A stretch of DNA of 64,000 bases from Frischella perrara (GTDB lineage: Bacteria; Pseudomonadota; Gammaproteobacteria; Enterobacterales; Orbaceae), in NCBI RefSeq assembly GCF_000807275.1, contig NZ_CP009056.1:2628352-2692351 (forward strand). Direction: 5' to 3'. Position numbers and translations under genes: made by a program. This document shows, in pieces, positions 19,225-30,000 of this stretch (positions are counted from its first letter, which is position 1; every line of letters begins with the position of its first letter). A model generated the notes under the pieces. The model was given only the letters and a program-made list of their open reading frames with translations. It did not search any database and had not been told where the DNA came from.

Positions 19225-19920
19225 TTACTCCGCTTTTTCATCTCCATCATCGTTTGGAGATGCCCATTGGTATCTTCTATTTACGCCTGCAATTGACTTT
19301 AATTTACCTTTACCTAATACTCGATAACTATGAAATCCTTCAAACGACTCCCCTGTTGCAACTTCTTTTGGATAACGATAACGCTGATACACTGCAGGCT
19401 CTTTTACCCAATCCGGGATATTCTCCACATGATAGGTAATATACACATCTCGAATTGTGCCCCCCCCTATACCGTTTATACCATCTTTAGTCCGTTTAAT
19501 AGAGTCCACCACTATTCGACCAAAACAGAAATTAGTTTGGTTCCTAAACCCATCAAAATACTGTCGACCTAAATCCGTCAAATCATAACGATACAGTGGT
19601 TTACCATCAGTTTCCCCCACCCACTCCTCGGTAAAAAAGCCTCGTTCAGTAAAAAAATGTAAATTTTCATTTTTTACACGATTGTGGAAAGATATTTGCG
19701 TTTTTTCTGAAAAAGGCAAATCTTCCCCTTCCATATGATAGGTGGTATAAGGGTACATGTCTCGTTTAATATCACCAACCATCATACAAATCGCTTTATT
19801 GCCTGACTTATTATTCCGGTCATAAATCTCTTGAATATCTGTCTTATAGGGATACGAATCACATCCCGTTAACCCCAATACCATTAAACTCAATAATGCC
19901 ATTACCCATCGTTTATTCAT
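19225..19920 (-). CDS. Probable T6SS immunity lipoprotein (copy 3)
   Basis: A 231-residue lipoprotein paired with the full-length type-A toxin. Its signal peptide differs a little (ALLSLMVLGLTGC) but keeps Asp at +2. It has the FDGFRNQTNFCFG variant instead of WGLGET, and the PKEVATGESFEG loop. It ends DGDEKAE, lacking the QQSVD tail. The start lies 16 nt after the toxin stop with a GGGAGCGG site. The mix of variants compared with its neighbours indicates segmental exchange between copies. Confidence 0.82.
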   Translation of the reverse strand: MNKRWVMALLSLMVLGLTGCDSYPYKTDIQEIYDRNNKSGNKAICMMVGDIKRDMYPYTTYHMEGEDLPFSEKTQISFHNRVKNENLHFFTERGFFTEEWVGETDGKPLYRYDLTDLGRQYFDGFRNQTNFCFGRIVVDSIKRTKDGINGIGGGTIRDVYITYHVENIPDWVKEPAVYQRYRYPKEVATGESFEGFHSYRVLGKGKLKSIAGVNRRYQWASPNDDGDEKAE

Positions 19921-19936
19921 CTTTTATCCGCTCCCA

Positions 19937-22900
19937 TTAATCTTTTTTATAGTGGTAAGTCAGTAAGTACGGTGTTATTTGCTGACCATTTTCATCTTGC
20001 TTGCCATTTGGCCAATAATTAATGTAAACCTCAACTTCATGGTCACCCTTAATTTGACCAACACACTGCTTAATTAAAAATAACCCTGCCTGTGAATCAT
20101 TTGTAGGGCTTTCACTCTCTGACGACGAGGTAGGGGCAGGTAAAGACTGCCCAGCTGCCAGACTCATTAACGCATTCCATTGCTGTTCATCATTACTCAT
20201 CTCTTTTACTTCTTTATCATCAAAACCATAATGTTCTTTTTTACCGTCTAGGGATTGCCTAATTATTGGCTTAAAGTTAGCTATTGATCCACTTGGGACA
20301 ATTTCTAATCGTTTATAATCATGTTTTATATTCAGAGTGTCCACTTGTCCACTATCTAATGTCGTAACCGTTATTGTTCCCTCAAACCATCCCTTTTTCT
20401 CATCAAAATCCGGTAAATTTAGCATTAAATAAAGGTCATAATCGGTATTCATAAAATCATACCAACTTGAATCAGTCTCAACCTTACAAACACCACCTTT
20501 TACCGCCAGATAAAAATCCTGCTGTGATAACTTCATGCAAATCGGTGTCGGTAAGTAATAAAGCGGATATTTATTTTTATGGTCATAATTACCCAACATA
20601 CTGCGGTTTAACCACTTATCCAACTCATCCCAATCACTTCCATCACTGTAGTAAATCGACTCAATTATCGCCGCACATGCCACTATCACTACTGCCGCTA
20701 TCTGCCCATAAAGCGGAAGCTTATTAATAGCAACACTCACAACAACATTTATAAAACTCGTTACCAAATACACGCCTGCCCCAGTATTCCCATCACGATA
20801 ACTTGAAATTGCTTGCCCGAATGATATCGCCGAATCGATAATCGCAACTATACTAATTGCTTTACTTAATAAATCTGCTCTTTTTATGACTAAATAGAAA
20901 CTAAACCTTGAACTTAAATATAAATCTAATTTCCCTAACGATGCTAAATTAGCAAACCTCGCTACCACATCCACTGCATTTAAGACTATTAAGGCTTTAC
21001 TCGTATATATTCTAAATTGTACTGCCATTTTCATTGCCGGGTCATTTATCGTATCAAGCTGACTTTCTAAATTCTTTAATGTTTGCATCTGGAAGTAGAC
21101 TGTTATTCCGCTTAATAACATTGTTGTCAAGCTGCTGATTGTTCTAATAAGAGGTGCATTGCGTTTATTGCGCGACAATGCTTTCGACAATTTTTCTATA
21201 TCTTCACTATCGTATACGGTATCACTCATCTCTATGATATAAGGTCTGAGTTCATTCATCTTCGACTTCGCCGGGCGCCCACCAGTGCGATGCAATATCG
21301 ATTCAAAATTCTGTTGCTCTTCCGCTGAATTAAAAAACGCTAACAGACTTACTTTCACTTTATCCCGGTTAATACTTCGGCTATTAGCATTTTCTACCTG
21401 CCAAATACCGTCAATATTTTTACTAACTTGTAGCGTTTGACCTCCATTGGTTCTCATCTCTGAATTGAAAAAGAACGGCATCAATTCATGCATATTTTTC
21501 ATATATTTGTTCAAGGCTCTGACTGTCATCTTCACTTCATATTGCAAAATACGCTCATTTGGGTTCCCCGTAAATAAATTCATTACCGTTAGAAAATGTT
21601 CACGTACCATTAATTCGTTCAGTCTGACAGCATGCCTTGATGCCCTTATCACCCCGTCAACACTAGTGTTAAGCCATTTTTTCAGCAGTATCTCCAATAC
21701 GGTATCTGTCTGAGATTCCGTTTCTGATATCATTTTTTCTTTTTGTGCTGTTATTGTATCCTTCACCGTGTTGAAAATAGTCTCGTTCGATATTACGCCG
21801 TCAGATTGCTGCTCCTCAGAAAGCGATTCACTCGCTTGCCTTTCCCGCATATTGTTAACTACTTTTCGGAAATAAAATTCCTCTTCATTTGCAACGGGTG
21901 ATACGGTTGATTCGGTATCACCCAATAGGTAAAAATAAATCGACTGCTTATTTTCAAACAACATCGCCCATAGTACCGATTGGATTGGTAATTCAATATT
22001 ACCAACACTACCACTATCAAATATTTGTAACATGGTTAATAAAAAACTAATATGCATATCAGAGCAGTTCGGCAAGACTTCATTACGCCAGAAAAATAAG
22101 CTGTTTAACGTCTGCGGTAGCGCTTCTTTCTTCGCTCCGTCCTCCACTTGATAGTATTGTTTATCTTCTCCCCATAACCAAATCAGATAGTGATAATAAT
22201 CTTGTGAGCTTTCATTTACATATTGTTGTAAAGCCTGATAACCCGATTTTTCTAACGCTTCAAAATTATCAATGGACGCCTGATTCAGTCTTTTTTGATG
22301 ATTATCCCAGTTATCCCCCACCATTTTGTCGCCCAATTTATCTTTATAAGCACTTAAATTGTAAAAATGCACCACCATAACGCTGTTAACCTGGTTCGCT
22401 TCTTTACCGGTATGCGATTGATGATAGTGTGAAAGTAAAGCTGTTTGTTGTGCCTCACTTAAAGTAATGCTTCTATAATCCCCAAATCCATTATTATCCT
22501 TATTTTTAGGAATGGATAAACCATACAAACTTAAACGCCGACAAAATAAATAATGATTTAGTTTTGACTTTTCCAATGTATGGGGGTCACTTATCTCTAA
22601 CTGCTCAGCAAAATACGTTTCACCCACCACATCTAATACATAAATCTTATCCAATGCATTTAACTCAGCAAGTTCATCGGATGATTGAAAAATAGTTTTC
22701 AGTTTAATTTCTTGCCATTCATAATAATCTTCTTCAAATTTAGTTCCAACATTTTGATTAAATTCTCGCTGATAATCTTGATTTTTGTCATAAAACAGAA
22801 ATAGATAAAAATCATTGTCACCTGTTTCCGTGATTGAAGACTTAATCATCTGCTTGTACTGCATAATACTGTGGTAGTGATTGCGAGCATAACGAATTTC

Positions 22901-24211
22901 AGGAGTGAAATAAGACAAGGGATAACTGCTGACATAATCGTTGTTTTCTTGATAGAATTGTGCAAAAGTATCCCGAATTTCACTCGAATCTGGCTTCTGC
23001 ATCGTTTTCGCCAATTTACTTTTCGCCGTTTTCTTTTCTTCATTGTAGATATAATTATGGCTACTGTTTCGCACTAAATGATCGTATCGCTTTAATAACT
23101 CGTTGTCATTTTCATCTTGTCCTGCCAGTCCTTCTATCACCGGTGCTAAGCGTTGCCGACGTTGTATTGATAGTTCTTCGGCTAGCCCTAACGGATCCTC
23201 TACCACTAATGCCGTTAGCTCTGTTGTGCCATACTGGCTATCTTGCTCATAGCGACTTACTGTCAAATCTAAGGCTTGTCGCGCTTTTTCACCATGCAGA
23301 GAGTTAAAATGACTGGCTGTACAAAATGTATGCCTATATAAGTATCCTAGGCCTGATGGAGTGGCATTTAACAAATCTGATAACTTTTGCGATTGAATTG
23401 CCATGACCCCTTTACGAACATTTTCTAACAGATTTATTAGACCATCCACTGGTCCCTGATTCTCCTTATTTTCTTCCAATTCTCCTTTACTTTCATCTTC
23501 ATAGTAATCTATGACTTCTTCATCGCTACATTCAAGCTCTAACAAAAAGCGGTTTTTTGTAAAAAAATCTCTAAACAAAAAACTTCGATTTTGTTTTGAT
23601 ACGTCCTTTGCTGTTTGCTGTGTTAAATCAACATGACTAAAACGCTGCTCTCGCTCTGCTTGATTTTCTTTATAATAGTTGATGGTCGCTAATGTCCAGC
23701 GAATAGATGAATAAGCTACCCAAGCTTTATCATAAACTCGGTTATCTATCGTGACAAACTGCGCCTTCACTTGATGATTGTCTGACAAACAGCTAAGCGG
23801 AATATCTTTCGGTCTCGTCCCCTTAACATCTCGAAACTCACGTAACCGAAAACAGCCTGAGTGGGTCACTTCATAAGCCATCACTTCTAGCTTACTATCA
23901 TCATCGTTACCTATTCGATTACATAAAATATACACATACCCTTCTCGGAGAGTGCGATAGGCATACTGATAATCAAGCAAGTTTCTTTCTGGCTCTCGGT
24001 CACCCAGAGAAACCATGCCATTTGACCAATCGATTTGGGATTTAAAGGTTCGTGGAACAATTGATTTTCGTACCAAAAATAATGGAAAACCGCGTCGCTG
24101 ACATGCGCCACATTGACCACTGTCTAAGTTCATATCTTTTTCACTGGCTTCATAAACAAGCTGCGGATTAAATATGTTTTCTGATTCTGCTTGATTATTT
24201 GACTCATTCAT
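19937..24211 (-). CDS. Full-length VasX-like T6SS toxin, core type A
   Basis: A 1424-residue effector. The N-terminal region has the VasX signature: a CGAC knuckle (Cys34, Cys37) in QCGACQRRGFPLFLVRK and LREGYVYILC at about 88-97. Such domains engage the T6SS spike with the help of a DUF4123 adaptor. A mostly helical region follows, with a variable patch at about 250-300. A hydrophobic core lies at about 1025-1180, with several potential membrane helices, then a soluble tail. VasX of Vibrio cholerae is a pore-forming, colicin-like toxin, so membrane permeabilisation from the periplasm is the probable activity. The tail combines type-A codons (TTLDSGQVDTLNIKH) with a segment found in type B (DYKRLEIVPSGS). 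Upstream is an intact DUF4123 gene, downstream immunity copy 3. Confidence 0.85.
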   Translation of the reverse strand: MNESNNQAESENIFNPQLVYEASEKDMNLDSGQCGACQRRGFPLFLVRKSIVPRTFKSQIDWSNGMVSLGDREPERNLLDYQYAYRTLREGYVYILCNRIGNDDDSKLEVMAYEVTHSGCFRLREFRDVKGTRPKDIPLSCLSDNHQVKAQFVTIDNRVYDKAWVAYSSIRWTLATINYYKENQAEREQRFSHVDLTQQTAKDVSKQNRSFLFRDFFTKNRFLLELECSDEEVIDYYEDESKGELEENKENQGPVDGLINLLENVRKGVMAIQSQKLSDLLNATPSGLGYLYRHTFCTASHFNSLHGEKARQALDLTVSRYEQDSQYGTTELTALVVEDPLGLAEELSIQRRQRLAPVIEGLAGQDENDNELLKRYDHLVRNSSHNYIYNEEKKTAKSKLAKTMQKPDSSEIRDTFAQFYQENNDYVSSYPLSYFTPEIRYARNHYHSIMQYKQMIKSSITETGDNDFYLFLFYDKNQDYQREFNQNVGTKFEEDYYEWQEIKLKTIFQSSDELAELNALDKIYVLDVVGETYFAEQLEISDPHTLEKSKLNHYLFCRRLSLYGLSIPKNKDNNGFGDYRSITLSEAQQTALLSHYHQSHTGKEANQVNSVMVVHFYNLSAYKDKLGDKMVGDNWDNHQKRLNQASIDNFEALEKSGYQALQQYVNESSQDYYHYLIWLWGEDKQYYQVEDGAKKEALPQTLNSLFFWRNEVLPNCSDMHISFLLTMLQIFDSGSVGNIELPIQSVLWAMLFENKQSIYFYLLGDTESTVSPVANEEEFYFRKVVNNMRERQASESLSEEQQSDGVISNETIFNTVKDTITAQKEKMISETESQTDTVLEILLKKWLNTSVDGVIRASRHAVRLNELMVREHFLTVMNLFTGNPNERILQYEVKMTVRALNKYMKNMHELMPFFFNSEMRTNGGQTLQVSKNIDGIWQVENANSRSINRDKVKVSLLAFFNSAEEQQNFESILHRTGGRPAKSKMNELRPYIIEMSDTVYDSEDIEKLSKALSRNKRNAPLIRTISSLTTMLLSGITVYFQMQTLKNLESQLDTINDPAMKMAVQFRIYTSKALIVLNAVDVVARFANLASLGKLDLYLSSRFSFYLVIKRADLLSKAISIVAIIDSAISFGQAISSYRDGNTGAGVYLVTSFINVVVSVAINKLPLYGQIAAVVIVACAAIIESIYYSDGSDWDELDKWLNRSMLGNYDHKNKYPLYYLPTPICMKLSQQDFYLAVKGGVCKVETDSSWYDFMNTDYDLYLMLNLPDFDEKKGWFEGTITVTTLDSGQVDTLNIKHDYKRLEIVPSGSIANFKPIIRQSLDGKKEHYGFDDKEVKEMSNDEQQWNALMSLAAGQSLPAPTSSSESESPTNDSQAGLFLIKQCVGQIKGDHEVEVYINYWPNGKQDENGQQITPYLLTYHYKKD

Positions 24212-24322
24212 CTTATTTTCTCTTCCCTACATTATTTTCGACGATATCTAGCTCTATGACATCATCTTAATTTTCTAACTGTTTTTATTTTTATTACGCT
24301 GAATTATTCTGATAAGTGCGAC

Positions 24323-25273
24323 TTATTGCGCTTGTGATAATAACGAAAGCGCTTCCTTTCTTTGACTTAAAAGATAACCTAATTGCCCTTGTTTATGGCT
24401 ATCTTCTATTACCTCTTTTATCAGTTTTGATAACTCTTCATTAGTCATTAACTGTCCATACTGTAATGAAAATAAGACATAAGCTCGTCTATCTTGATCA
24501 TTGTCAAGTTGAGTAGCCTGAGGATCATAAAACAATGCCATAATACGGGATAATGCTTGTTCCGATAATGGTTTTTTCTGTTGTTCGCAAAGATCTTGCC
24601 AAGTCACAACTAAATGGTAAAGAGCAGCCTGATTCAATAAATTGAACCGTAATTTTGGATTAACAAAACGCTGCGCAAACTCTTTCTCATCCTCATAATC
24701 AATAGCATGAAATACACAACAGTCGCCATTAGTATTAATAAAATAATAATGAGTATCGTCAGGCAAAAGTAAACCAAGATGTGATTTAGGTGCTTCATAA
24801 CTGTGCCATAGCACATCAAGTGTGAAAGGTTCATAAAATGGTAAAAACCTACGCCCTAAGGCTTTTCCAGCTATTAAACCGGCATTAAGCAGCTCATCAG
24901 CTAGCGATTCCGGCGGTAAAGGGCTTGCCAAAAAACCACACACATATTGCTTACTTGTTAGGTAATCTATATTAATTTGCCTCAAGGCACTAACAAAGAG
25001 ATTTTGGTTTAATTGTTCATTTGGCTCCGCAATACACACAAGTAACGGACAACTAGTTAAGCTATGCGCAAGTTCAGGCCGTTTAATAACAGCCAACAAC
25101 TCGGGCGCAATATTATCTTGTAATGCTTCATCATAAAGTGGTGATAATTCACTGACAACCGCTAATCGATCAATGAGTAAATAACGATAATGTTGTAAAC
25201 TGCTCCCTTCATTAAATTGACTTTGAAGTACTTCTAACACTGCTTTCAAATTGTTAACAAATCTATTATCCAT
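24323..25273 (-). CDS. DUF4123 effector adaptor (TEC/Tap type)
   Basis: A 316-residue protein of the DUF4123 family, chaperone-adaptors that load an effector onto VgrG (VasW is the partner of VasX in V. cholerae). The central region shows YVCGFLASPLPPESLADELL and the aromatic-rich LGRRFLPFYEPFTLDVLWHSYE, typical of the family (R-Y/F-YDPR-like turn). It is nearly identical to the copy at 37314, apart from a few residues. Its ATG overlaps the stop of the VgrG fragment (TAATG), as with the intact vgrG. A 111-nt leader separates it from the toxin. It appears functional even though its vgrG is truncated, so it may work with the complete VgrG. Confidence 0.88.
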   Translation of the reverse strand: MDNRFVNNLKAVLEVLQSQFNEGSSLQHYRYLLIDRLAVVSELSPLYDEALQDNIAPELLAVIKRPELAHSLTSCPLLVCIAEPNEQLNQNLFVSALRQINIDYLTSKQYVCGFLASPLPPESLADELLNAGLIAGKALGRRFLPFYEPFTLDVLWHSYEAPKSHLGLLLPDDTHYYFINTNGDCCVFHAIDYEDEKEFAQRFVNPKLRFNLLNQAALYHLVVTWQDLCEQQKKPLSEQALSRIMALFYDPQATQLDNDQDRRAYVLFSLQYGQLMTNEELSKLIKEVIEDSHKQGQLGYLLSQRKEALSLLSQAQ

Positions 25274-25779
25274 TATAATTGCTCCTCACAACTTGCTCCG
25301 GCAGGTAATTCGGGAACAGATGCTTTAAAATTCGATGGTCCAATTACATTAAAACTCGCAGTTAATGCTTTAGCATCACCTGGAGAAATTAATTTAATGC
25401 CATCTGGTTGAATAACAATAGCTGAGTTACCACATATTAAGTTCAATTTTTTACTAGCGGAAACAGTGACTTCATGGTTGACACTGGTCAATGTAACATG
25501 CTTATTCCCTGTCAAATGTAATTCATCATTTTGAGCTTGAATATCAACTTTACCCTGTGCAGCAAAGATAGTAATCCCCATTTTACTAGCGAATAAACTA
25601 ATACGATTACCGGCATTGATCATAAAACGTTTAAAGGCACTAATATCAACACTATTTTGAGCGGTATGAATAATATTTTCACCCGCCGTGTGTTGAATAC
25701 TATCTGGCGTAACAGTTGCCACACCGGCTGGCGCATAGTGTAATAGCGCAGCATCATTTAATTGCTTGATCTTTTCTTC
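25273..25779 (-). pseudogene. VgrG 3' fragment (DUF2345 end only)
   Basis: The last 150 to 170 codons of vgrG, nearly identical to those at 38264-38770. They cover the DUF2345 beta-prism region (ENIIHTAQNS, SLFASKMGITIFAAQGKVDIQAQ). Homology stops abruptly at about 25779, where a toxin fragment begins in another frame. The gp27-like and OB-fold domains are missing, so it cannot build a spike. A GTG at 25722 could start a 149-residue peptide, but no ribosome binding site is obvious. Confidence 0.88.
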
Positions 25780-26249
25780 CCAGAGCAGTTCGGCAAGACT
25801 TCATTATGCCAGAAAAATAAGCTGTTTAACGTCTGCGGTAGCGCTTCCTTCTTCGCTCCTTCCCCCACTTGATAGTATTGTTTATCTTCTCCCCATAACC
25901 AAATCAGATAGTGATAATAATCTTGCGAGCTTTCATTTACATATTGATATAAAGCCTGATAACCCGATTTTTCTAACGCTTCAAAATTTTCAATGGACGG
26001 CTGATTCAGTCGTTTTTTATGCTTATCCCAGTGATCTGCCACCACTTTGTCGCCCAATTTATCTTTATAAGCACTTAAATTGTAAAAATGCACCACCATA
26101 ACGCTGTTAACTTGGTTCGCTTCTTTACCGGTATGCGATTGATGATAGTGTGAAAGTAAAGCTGTTTGTTGTGCCTCACTTAAAGTAATGCTTTTATAAT
26201 CCCCAAATCCATTTTTATCCTTAGTTTTAGGAATGGATAAACCATACAA
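25758..26249 (-). pseudogene. Toxin mid-fragment broken at both ends
   Basis: About 157 codons matching the start of the orphan toxin halves (TTG before YGLSIP, then GDYRSITLSEAQQT) up to HNEVLPNCS. There the frame runs out of frame into vgrG sequence and stops after GKKRSSN. The 5' break is the same one used by the two long orphan halves, with a hairpin element beyond it. The 3' break results from a fusion with the vgrG fragment, so a deletion joined two neighbouring units. Confidence 0.88.
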
Positions 26250-26292
26250 ACTTAAACGCTGGCAAAATAAATAATGATTGATACATTAAAGA

Positions 26293-26319
26293 GTCAGCAT
26301 TCAACGACCGAATGCTGAC
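26293..26319. repeat. Junction hairpin element, copy 4
   Basis: Perfect 10-bp inverted repeat GTCAGCATTC (26293-26302) / GAATGCTGAC (26310-26319) with loop AACGACC, between the stop of immunity copy 2 and the broken toxin fragment. Confidence 0.9.
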
Positions 26320-26364
26320 AGACGAATATCGTTACCAAAGATATAAAAAAGATAATAGCAATAC

Positions 26365-27072
26365 TTAATCAACTGATTGCTGCGCTTTTTCATCTTCATC
26401 ATCGTTTGGAGATGCCCATCGATACCTTCCATTCACTCCTCCTATTGACTTTAACTTCCCATTACCCAATACTCGGTAACTATGCATACCCGATAGCTTT
26501 TCACCGGTAATAAGTTTTTCAGAATAACGATAACGCTGATACACTGCTGGCTCTTTTACCCAGTCAGGAATATTCTCCACATGATAGGTGATATACACAT
26601 CACGAATTGTGCCCCCCCCTATACCGTTTATACCATCTTTAGTCCGTTTAATAGAGTCCACCACTATCCGTCCAAAGCAAAAGTTTGTCTCACCCAATGC
26701 CCAGTCAACATATTGTCGACCTAAATCGGTTAAATCATAACGGTATAGCGGTTTACCATCAGTCTCACCTACCCATTCCTCAGTAAAAAAGCCCCGTTCA
26801 GTAAAAAAATGTAGATTTTCATTTTTTACACGATTGTGGAAAGATATTTGCGTTTTTTCTGAAAAAGGCAAATCTTCCCCTTCCATATGATAGGTGGTAT
26901 AAGGGTACATTGTTCGTTTAATATCACCAACCATCATACAAATCGCTTTATTGCCTGACTTATTATTCCGGTCATAAATCTCTTGAATATCTGTCTTATA
27001 GGGATACGAGTCACATCCGGTTAACCCCAATACCATTAAACTCAATAATGCCATTACCCATCGTTTATTCAT
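26365..27072 (-). CDS. Probable T6SS immunity lipoprotein (copy 2)
   Basis: A 235-residue lipoprotein paired with a full-length type-B toxin. It has the same signal peptide as copy 3 (ALLSLMVLGLTGC, Asp at +2). Its C-terminal loop is YSEKLITGEKLSGMHS, shared only with copy 1, instead of the PKEVATGESFEG form. Both toxins preceding copies 1 and 2 carry an ENEYY tail variant, so this loop may set specificity. Cysteines in KAIC and NFCFG are conserved. It ends AQQSVD. Confidence 0.82.
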   Translation of the reverse strand: MNKRWVMALLSLMVLGLTGCDSYPYKTDIQEIYDRNNKSGNKAICMMVGDIKRTMYPYTTYHMEGEDLPFSEKTQISFHNRVKNENLHFFTERGFFTEEWVGETDGKPLYRYDLTDLGRQYVDWALGETNFCFGRIVVDSIKRTKDGINGIGGGTIRDVYITYHVENIPDWVKEPAVYQRYRYSEKLITGEKLSGMHSYRVLGNGKLKSIGGVNGRYRWASPNDDEDEKAQQSVD

Positions 27073-27088
27073 CTTTTATCCGCTCCCA

Positions 27089-30000
27089 TTAATCTTTCTT
27101 ATAGTGGTAAGTCAGTAAGTACGGTGTTATTTCCTGACCATTTTCATCTTGCTTGCCATTTGGCCAATAATTAATAGATACCTCAACTTCATGGTCACCC
27201 TTAATTTGACCAACACACTGCTTAATTAAAAATAACCCTGTCTTTGAATCATTTGTAGGGCTTTCAAGCTCTGACGAAGCTGTAGGGGCGGGTACAGCCT
27301 GCCCAGCTGCCAGACTCATTAACGCGTTCCATTGCTGTTCATCATTGCTCACATCTTTTACTTCATTATTTTTAAAATCATAATATTCGTTTTCTTCATC
27401 AAGCGATTGTTTATTTATCGGCTTAAAGTTAGCCATTGACCCATGTGGTACAATTTCTAATCGTTTATAATCATGTTTAATCTTCAGGATGATCACTTGC
27501 TGATTATTTGATGACATAACCATTATTAACCCCTCAAACCATCCATTTTTCTTATTAAAATCCGGTAATCTAAGGTCTAAATAAAGATCATAATTGTTCC
27601 AAAAATCATACCAACTTGAATCAGCTTCAACCTTACAAATACCACCATTTACCGCCAGATAAAAATCCTGCTGTGATAACCGCATGCAAATCGGTGTCGG
27701 TAAGTAATAAAGCGGATACTTGTCTTTATGGTCATAATTACCCAACATACTGCGGTTTAACCACTTATCCAACTCATCCCAATCACTTCCATCACTATAG
27801 TAAATAGCCTCAATTATCGCCGCACATGCCAATATCACTACTGCCGCTATCTGCCCATAAAGCGGAAGCACGTTAATAGCCATCGCATAACTCACAGCCA
27901 AACTTAAAAGACTCGTTACCAATAATACACCTGACCCGGTATTTCCACTGTTATAACTCCTAAATGCCACTAGGCATGATAACATCGCATCGTAAACGCT
28001 TATCCAAGCAAGGGTTTTACTCCAAATTTTATATCGCCTAGCATATCGATAAAGACTACTCGTACGGCTAAAATATAATTCTAATTTCCCTGACGTTGCT
28101 AAATTAGTAATATTCGCTACTATATCCATTGTATTTAATGCTATTAAGCTTCTGTTAACAAGTATTTTATATTTGATTGTTTCTTTCGTTATTGGGTCAT
28201 TTAACGTATCAAGCTGACTTTCTAAATTCTGTAGCGTTTGTATCTGGAAGTAAATCCCTACTCCATTTAATATACTTGCTGCCAAGCTGTCGAGTTTTTC
28301 AATACGAGGCGCATTGCGTTTATTGCGCGACAATGCCTTCGACAATTTTTCTATATCTTCACTATCGTATACGGTATCACTCATCTCTATGATATAAGGA
28401 GCAAGCCTATTCATCGCCGACTTCGCCGGGCGCCCACCAGTGCGATGCAATAATGATTCAAAATTCTGTTGCTCTTCTGCTGATTTAAAAAACGCTAACA
28501 GACTTACTTTCACTTTATCCCGGTTAATACTTCGGCTATTAGCATTTTCTACCTGCCAAATACCGTCAATATTTTTACTAACTTGTAGCGTTTGACCTCT
28601 AGCGGTTCTCATCTCTGAATTAAAAAAGAACGGCATCAATCCATGCATATTTTGCATATATTTGTTCAAGGCTCTGACTGTCATCTTCACTTCATATTGC
28701 AAAATACGCTCACTTTGGCTCCCCGTAAATAAATTCATTACCCTTAGAAAATGGTCACGTACCATTAATTCATTCAGCCTGACGGAATGCCTTGATGCCC
28801 TTATCACCCCTTCAAGACTGGTGTTAAGCCATCTTTTCAACAGCAACTGCAATACGGAAACATTCTCTTCTCTTCCTTGTAGTGTATTTATATCTTGACT
28901 TAAATCTAGCGTTCCCTTCGCCGCATTGAAAATAGTCTCGTTCGATATTACGCCGTCGGATTGTTGTTCCTCAGAAAGCGATTCACCATCTTGCCTTGCC
29001 TGCCTATCTTTCACTTCTTGTCGGAAATAAAATTCCTCTTCATCCGCAATCGGTGATACGGTTGATTCGGTATCACCCAATAGGTAAAAATAAATCGACT
29101 GCTTATTTTCAAACAGCATCGCCCATAGTACCGATTGGATTGGTAATTCAATATTACCAACACTACCACTATCAAATATTTGTAACACGGTTAATAAAAA
29201 ACTAATATGCATATCAGAGCAGTTCGGCAAGACTTCATTACGCCAGAAAAATAAGCTGTTTAACGTCTCCGGTAGCGCTTCTTTCTTCGCTCCGTCCTCC
29301 ACTTGATAGTATTGTTTATCTTCTCCCCATAACCAAATCAGATAGTGATAATAATCTTGTGAGCTTTCATTTACATATTGATATAAAGACTGATAACCCG
29401 ATTTTTCTAACGCTTCAAAATTATCAATGGACGCCTGATTCAGTCGTTTTTGATGCTTATCCCAGTTATCCGCCACCGTTTTGTCGCCCAATTTATCTTT
29501 ATAAGCACTTAAATTGTAAAAATGCACAACCATAACGCTGTTAACTTGGTTCGCTTCTTTACCGGTATGCGATTGATGATAGTATGAAAGTAAAGCTGTT
29601 TGTTGTGCCTCACTTAAAGTAATGCTTCTATAATCCCCAAAGCCATTATTATCCTTATTTTTAGGCATGGATAAACCATACAAACTTAAACGCCGACAAA
29701 ATAAATAATGATTTAGTTTTGACTTTTCCAATGTATGGGGGTCACTTATCCCTAACTGCTCAGCAAAATACGTTTCACCCACCGCATCTAATACATAAAT
29801 CTTATCTAGAGCATTTAACCCAGCAAGTTTATCGGATGATTGAAAATAAGTTTTCAGTTCAATTTCTTGCCAATCAATAGTATTCCTAAAATCTTTTGGA
29901 TCTCCAACTTCTTCGTTAAATTCTTTCTGATAATCTTGATTTTTGTCATAAAACAGAAATAGATAAAAATCATTGTCACCTGCTTGCGTTATTGAAGACT

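Noticed and set aside
22846..23307. Plus- and minus-strand open frames opposite or out of frame with the toxin genes, repeated in every toxin copy (for example the 115-codon frame at 22960, 30118, 35944)
   Set aside because: They lie wholly inside the toxin coding sequence, recur only because the toxin is duplicated, and show no domain or ribosome binding site; shadows of the real frame.
12270..26319. The recurrent hairpin as a CRISPR repeat or insertion-sequence end
   Set aside because: Copies are kilobases apart with genes between them, no regular spacers, no target-site duplications and no transposase or cas gene.
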